Shown one piece after another: positions 20,820 through 25,631 of a stretch of DNA of 25,631 bases. This DNA comes from Eimeria necatrix (taxonomy: Eukaryota; Apicomplexa; Conoidasida; Eucoccidiorida; Eimeriidae): positions 1-25,631 of the forward strand of contig NW_013654408.1 in NCBI RefSeq assembly GCF_000499385.1. The letters are read 5' to 3'. A program made the translations under genes and the position numbers. The first letter of the stretch is position 1. Every line of letters begins with the position of its first letter. The notes under the pieces were generated by a model. It was not told where the DNA came from. It did not search any database and saw nothing but the letters and a program-made list of their open reading frames with translations.

Positions 20820-22289
20820 TGCTGACGTGACATCCGAACGTGTAGCAGAGTCACTCACACACATGAGCATGAAAAAGAACACATTCTCCTATAGAATGCT
20901 GTTGAAACTGCTTCATGCTGTTCTGAAAAGGCCTTGACTTCTCATTCGCAAGCGCTGATGTGGAGTGTTGATCTGGATTCGCCACGTACATAGAGCAACA
21001 CGCGCTTGCTACAGTGCGTTCTTATCCCATCATGAAGTCGCTGTGTTTCTTTTTGCATGATTAAACAGACTTTCTGCAGAGGCATCACTACCGGTTCCAG
21101 CATAGTCTGCCATCATCACGAGACCCATCAAAATTCTAGGTGCACCGCAGTCTGACAATACATTTCGTTGAGGGTAAGCTTTCAAAGAAGATGTTAAGGG
21201 TGAAGAACCGTTTTAACCACAAAGCGCTTCGCTGCGCACTCACATGGGGCGAACTTCAGGTGCTGTTTCCAGAAATTAAACTGAGGCTTATTTGGTACCT
21301 AGGCATGCACTACGAATTTTCGATTATGCATTCTGTTTCTTGAGTCTTCAACACACGTTCTGTGCAAATAATTGTCTGTGTCACTGTAGACAAATTGAAA
21401 CCGCGATTGGTAGATAATGCACATGTGTGCAACCACGGATGTCATGTTTGTTCAAAAGTAGCCTCTTTCCCTGTATCCAAATAAGGCCATAAGCTTGCAA
21501 ATCAGGATGCGCGGCAGATCTATGCAAGATGTATCGCATATTCCAAGTACCGCAGCTGCTTTTCCCCTACACCAAAAGCAAGTTATTGCAAACTTTCACG
21601 TTGATTCTGTAATACTGGAAGTGTGTGGATCATTTTGATAATGGGAAATGCGTTCAAGATGCGTAGCGTCTATTAAACGGCTTTCCAGGCTAGGAAATGC
21701 ACACTTTTCTATAAAGTTCAGCATATAATATATGTACGAATAATTTAAACACTGCGTGGCGCCACCTTGTTGTACAGTCGATAGCCAGTTAGCTACAACA
21801 AATCGTCAGCGCACATACTGAGTCTCCAGCCAAACACTTTGCCAGCATATGCATTGACCTGCAGCATTGGTTTGAAAAAAAGCCTTCATTTAATAGCTCC
21901 AGTTTGTGCAATTGGTGCGGTCTACACCTATAAGCTCCTGCCCTAAAACGCAGGTGATCCGATCATCACAACAAATATCTCTTAGGATTCCACCCGCCTC
22001 AAACCACGTACGATCTGAGCAAACCAGCGATGGAGCATACTGAACAAGCTACTCTACATATTTACAAGCACGCGTCCTGTTATTTTATTCAAGCATGCGC
22101 CGAATCAAAGTGTGCCTACTACTACTGACGCGTAAGAGGAGGGCAGCGGTCACTCTGTCTAAAGTTTCATGCAGTGAATCGCGTTTTTAGCCGTGTGCAA
22201 CTTGGAATTTTAGACTACCTGGAAGGACACCTCTGGCAATAGTGCAGTGAGAAGATGACGCTTTCATGTCTCATGATTGGTAGACTTTG

Positions 22290-22315
22290 AACTGTGGCAA
22301 CTAACTGTGGCAACT
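22290..22315. repeat. Perfect 13-bp tandem duplication
   Basis: AACTGTGGCAACT is repeated head to tail without mismatch at 22290-22302 and 22303-22315. Perfect identity suggests a recent slippage event. Confidence 0.92.
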
Positions 22316-24477
22316 GCTAAATCTGACGCTCATCGGTGCAGCACACAATGATGTTGCAGTTCTGTGACCGCCCAACACAAAGGCATTCACCATTATAACA
22401 AACTGTACTGCAAGGCCCTTTTCGCAAGTACTCTGTGTTGAAATGTCTCAAGCAAAAACAAGTAGAGCTCAAGAATCGCGAGGCCTTCGAATGACCTGGC
22501 CTGCAGCTCGTGCCCTAAGTTTGCAAAAATTTAGTGTTACCCACTGACTATCAATAAATTCACCTCGGTTCTTTCGGCAGCTACAGATGAAGCAACATAC
22601 CGAGTTCCATGTTCGTTTTTCGCAAATTCCTATATGTTTACAATTTCCAAGCAAGTAGAAAATTCTGCCCTTCCAAGCAGATATATGTGCCCAACCTGGC
22701 GTCAAAGAGTATGCAAAAGCCAACGCCAAAGAAAAAAACGAGCATTATTAACAGCACGTAAGTAGACAATCTAAAAAAAGTGCACCATTTTATCGCGCCC
22801 TTGACGCACGTTCTACAGAGGAAATTTCGCACTCTCGGCTCTTGAACATGTGCAAAGACTACACCAACTAAGCAAGAAACTTCTTTTACAAGCCGAAGAT
22901 CTTGCAGAGTTTGCTGTAGAAAATTACAAGGAGCTGTTAAGTCATGTATTGCTCACAGCTTGAAACGGTTTAGAAGATCAAGACACGAACACACGGTAAG
23001 AAGGTCAGATTCTCAGTGTCGCTATGACAGAACGTCAGGACTAGAAAATGTACAAAAGTCTTGCATAGTAAGTGTTCCTGCAGTAAATCTAGGCCAGAGC
23101 TGGATTCCCCTGAAATATCACGCATGCTGCGATGAGAATCTACAGAGTAAAAACAGCGTTGCATTCCTAAAGTGGTTAGACCGGAGATGTAATGGCAGTG
23201 GAAGTAACTGCCTTCTTGCCTCCACTGCAAGAAAATAAAAGCCAGCAGGCAACCCGTGTGCCATTCCATTGCAAATTGTAGCATACTGGTTTGCAGGTTT
23301 ACCCACAAGCTACAGATTCGGCAGAGGACCATTTTTTGTTTGTCGACAGCATAACGGTCACGAACAGTTCCACATTAGAAGGACGCCCGCAACGATAAAG
23401 AAGAGATTAAATAGTCTGTTTGTTGAACGAGGTTACGTTTAGCCCTTCAGACGGAGCTTTTTGACTCACTGAACACATTTCTAGCCAGCTTAAAAATCCG
23501 GCATAACTGCTCGACGTGCATTTCATTTGCCGATGTGCTGCTTGTAAGCTTGTAAATCGTGCAGCGTACATCCTGTAACAAACATTGAACCTAGTCTCAC
23601 TTCTACGCTTGCGCGCCACGAGATTTGCAGTATAACGTAACATGGCAGCCATAACAGAATGGTCATTTTCCAAGGGCAGCAGATAATGCCCATGGACAAT
23701 GCATGCTTCCACTGCAGTTAGGAGAGCCGGCCATGCACGATTGCACCGATGCAGTAAATGCAAAGATTAGTTTCGCGTCAAAACACGGTCCTCCTGTGGA
23801 ACAAAACTGGAAACTTTGAAAATTATACGCACAATACTGGAACATAATTGCTCTCCGGCATGTGCAATGCGATCGGACGCATCTTTTAAATAAGAAAATT
23901 CCAGAAACGCAGCTGCATACCCGATTTTCCTCCCACGGCTTCTAAGAATGCATCAACAAGTGTACTGCTACTCACAGCGACACATTCCTGCTCGCAAGGG
24001 CTTCCCCCGCAGGGCAAACCAATTTTTCAACCTTTGCGCATTCATCTGGGGAATCACCAACACTGCACCTTTATTGAGTCCCTGTTTGTCCATGTCACAT
24101 AGCTAGCATGCTTGTTGTTTTCAGTGTTATTCCTAGTGCATTCACATCTTGCGTAGCGTTGCGGCGTTTGAGTCCGATTAGACGCGACGGCCCGTAGAAC
24201 ACTTAGGGCCAGACTCAAAGAATGCAACTTACTTCTTTACCCTGTTTTGGCGAAAATGCTGACAAGGATATAGCTAGTCGCCGTCATTTCAAATCATGTA
24301 GTGCTCTGTTGAGGACCCTCCAGACAAGAAGCATACATGGTGAAGTACTGGGCAAGTAACTCCAGTCTATAAGCTAGAGAGTGCACATGCTTCTTGAGAA
24401 TGGATAATGACTCCAGGAGGGTAACGAAAGCTTAGACGGACTGAGTAGTGGCAAACGTGCTTAAGATTACGGACATG

Positions 24478-24496
24478 GAGAGCTTTCATAGCTCTC
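24478..24496. other. Short perfect hairpin
   Basis: GAGAGCT at 24478-24484 and AGCTCTC at 24490-24496 are perfect complements around a 5-base loop TTCAT. There is no T-run after it and no gene before it, so I do not call it a terminator. Confidence 0.8.
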
Positions 24497-25631
24497 TCTG
24501 ACATACTAAGGCGCTGCTTTCACGCAACTGTTTAGTTAAGGACGTCACGGACTATCTGACAGTGAATGCAAATGCTGAAAGGGAATACGCACTTTTCTAG
24601 GTTGGCCGGACGTCCGACGCCTGCGGCGCGAGATCACTACACATCCAGTCAAGAGATCATTATGTGTCAAGATTCGAAGGTGAATGGCGCAACCCCAGCA
24701 CAAGAACCACACGGCTCTCCAGGCTAAGCGCAATGCCTTTCTGATATTTCGCTAAAGGTGGAGAGGAGTACAGGAATCGAAGTGGTCTGCGCTGCAAGAT
24801 AACACAAACTCGCATTGGGCATTGGGCTGGGGTCTTGACACAAGGGCATGCAGCTGCAAGAAACTAGTGTCTTTACCACTGAAACGCATCTACGAAGTGT
24901 TGAGTACTTTAACTGCTGTCTACACTGCCATGGATCGCGCAATTTGCCAGGCAGACATACTTCACCACACACACGTTTTCTCTCGACTCGATAGGCCAAG
25001 TGAATGTTGTGAAACTTTAATTCTTCGCTTGCAATGATTTGCTTGTAGTGAATTCGCAGTTCATGTCTCACGTCGCCCCAGTGAGCGGCCCAAATTCATA
25101 GCGAACTTCGACGTTTTGGATGTGAAGCAACTGGGACGTCGGCGTCCATGCTAAGTTATCGTCGATTGTAGCCCTTTTGGTGCGTTGTTGCAACACAGTT
25201 GGGCCGAGAAATCAGTGTATGAACTCTACAGATATCGCCTGAAAAACCCACACTGCACACAAACTCTGGAACCCGAGCTCGTGTCACGCTGTCTATCGCC
25301 TTTTAATTCGCATGGAATACGATCACAGCTACCGCATCCTGAGCGTCAAACGCGATGACGTCACCACTTTAAGGCTGCAACGCACATGCATACATTGCAG
25401 TTCTGCGTGCAAAAATCTCTACTCCAACTGTATCAAGAATGCAGCATTTGTTGCATCGAGTAGCTTCAACCGCATTCGCGCATTCTATGGGACAGACGGC
25501 ATGCGGCCGCAGCATGCGCGGTCCGCCAGCGTCCACTGTATTTGCCGACATTTGCATACTAGTCAATCACGTAGTGTTCTTCCCATCATAAAATATGAAC
25601 TTCTAGGAGTACGGAGCCCACTAGAAGGAAT

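Larger units (their letters stand above)
20820..25631. other. Gene-free stretch to the right end
   Basis: No gene, RNA gene or array is supported. The part from about 21344 to 22468 is stop-dense, without an open frame of 60 codons. Weak box C look-alikes are at 21349 (ACACACGTTCTGTGC), 22803 (GACGCACGTTCTACAG) and 23563 (CGTACATCCTGTAAC). The short duplication and hairpin listed separately are the only clear structures. Confidence 0.55.

Noticed and set aside
1..25631. tRNA and rRNA genes
   Set aside because: I looked for GGTTCGAATCC-like T-loops with partner stems and for conserved rRNA words; only unpaired partial matches such as GTTCAAATC at 8070 were seen.
1..25631. CRISPR array or bacterial operon structure
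   Set aside because: The repeats are long, variable in spacing and without short identical repeats and unique spacers. There are no long open frames with ribosome binding sites.

Overview
This window looks like non-coding eukaryotic nuclear DNA. I could not support a single protein-coding gene, rRNA or tRNA. Stop codons are dense in all six frames, the longest open frames are only about 200 codons, and none reads like a known protein. GC is moderate, mid-40s percent by eye, and CpG is not obviously depleted. The organism cannot be fixed from the sequence. Two weak hints point to a coccidian apicomplexan: an excess of the heptamer TGCATGC, and a satellite with a repeat length near 350 bp.

The main content is a satellite array filling about 1 to 8160 and continuing off the left end. 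Its monomer carries three short conserved boxes in fixed order and spacing. Box A is like AGTGCCATTCTGACGC. Box B is like ACAGCTGCATGG. Box C is like CACCTACTCGCTGCRCAA, or CTACTTCCTGCAAATGACGC in a second type. Box A starts 76-83 bp before box C, and box B starts 31 bp before the ACT (or equivalent) inside box C. Box C recurs at steps near 330-370 bp, with half-steps of 174-222 bp, so the array is built of monomers of about 175-200 bp arranged mostly as dimers of about 350 bp.

Layout: 1-1412 holds two near-identical higher-order units of about 713 bp. A third unit, 1413-2480, has been lengthened by three extra tandem monomers. From 2481 to 8160 the array is strongly diverged and only the boxes and their spacing remain. 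It includes one inverted segment at about 3080-3420, where the strand skew flips. The array strand is strongly C-rich relative to G at the left, and this fades by about 7 kb. The picture is of a homogenised satellite on the left grading into an old, decayed edge on the right.

From 8161 to 25631 I see ordinary unique-looking DNA. It has two probable isolated relics of the satellite (14368-14410 and 20769-20819), a few short direct repeats and a hairpin. On the minus strand near 8665-8706 there is one faint zinc-knuckle-like peptide that might be the remains of a mobile element.
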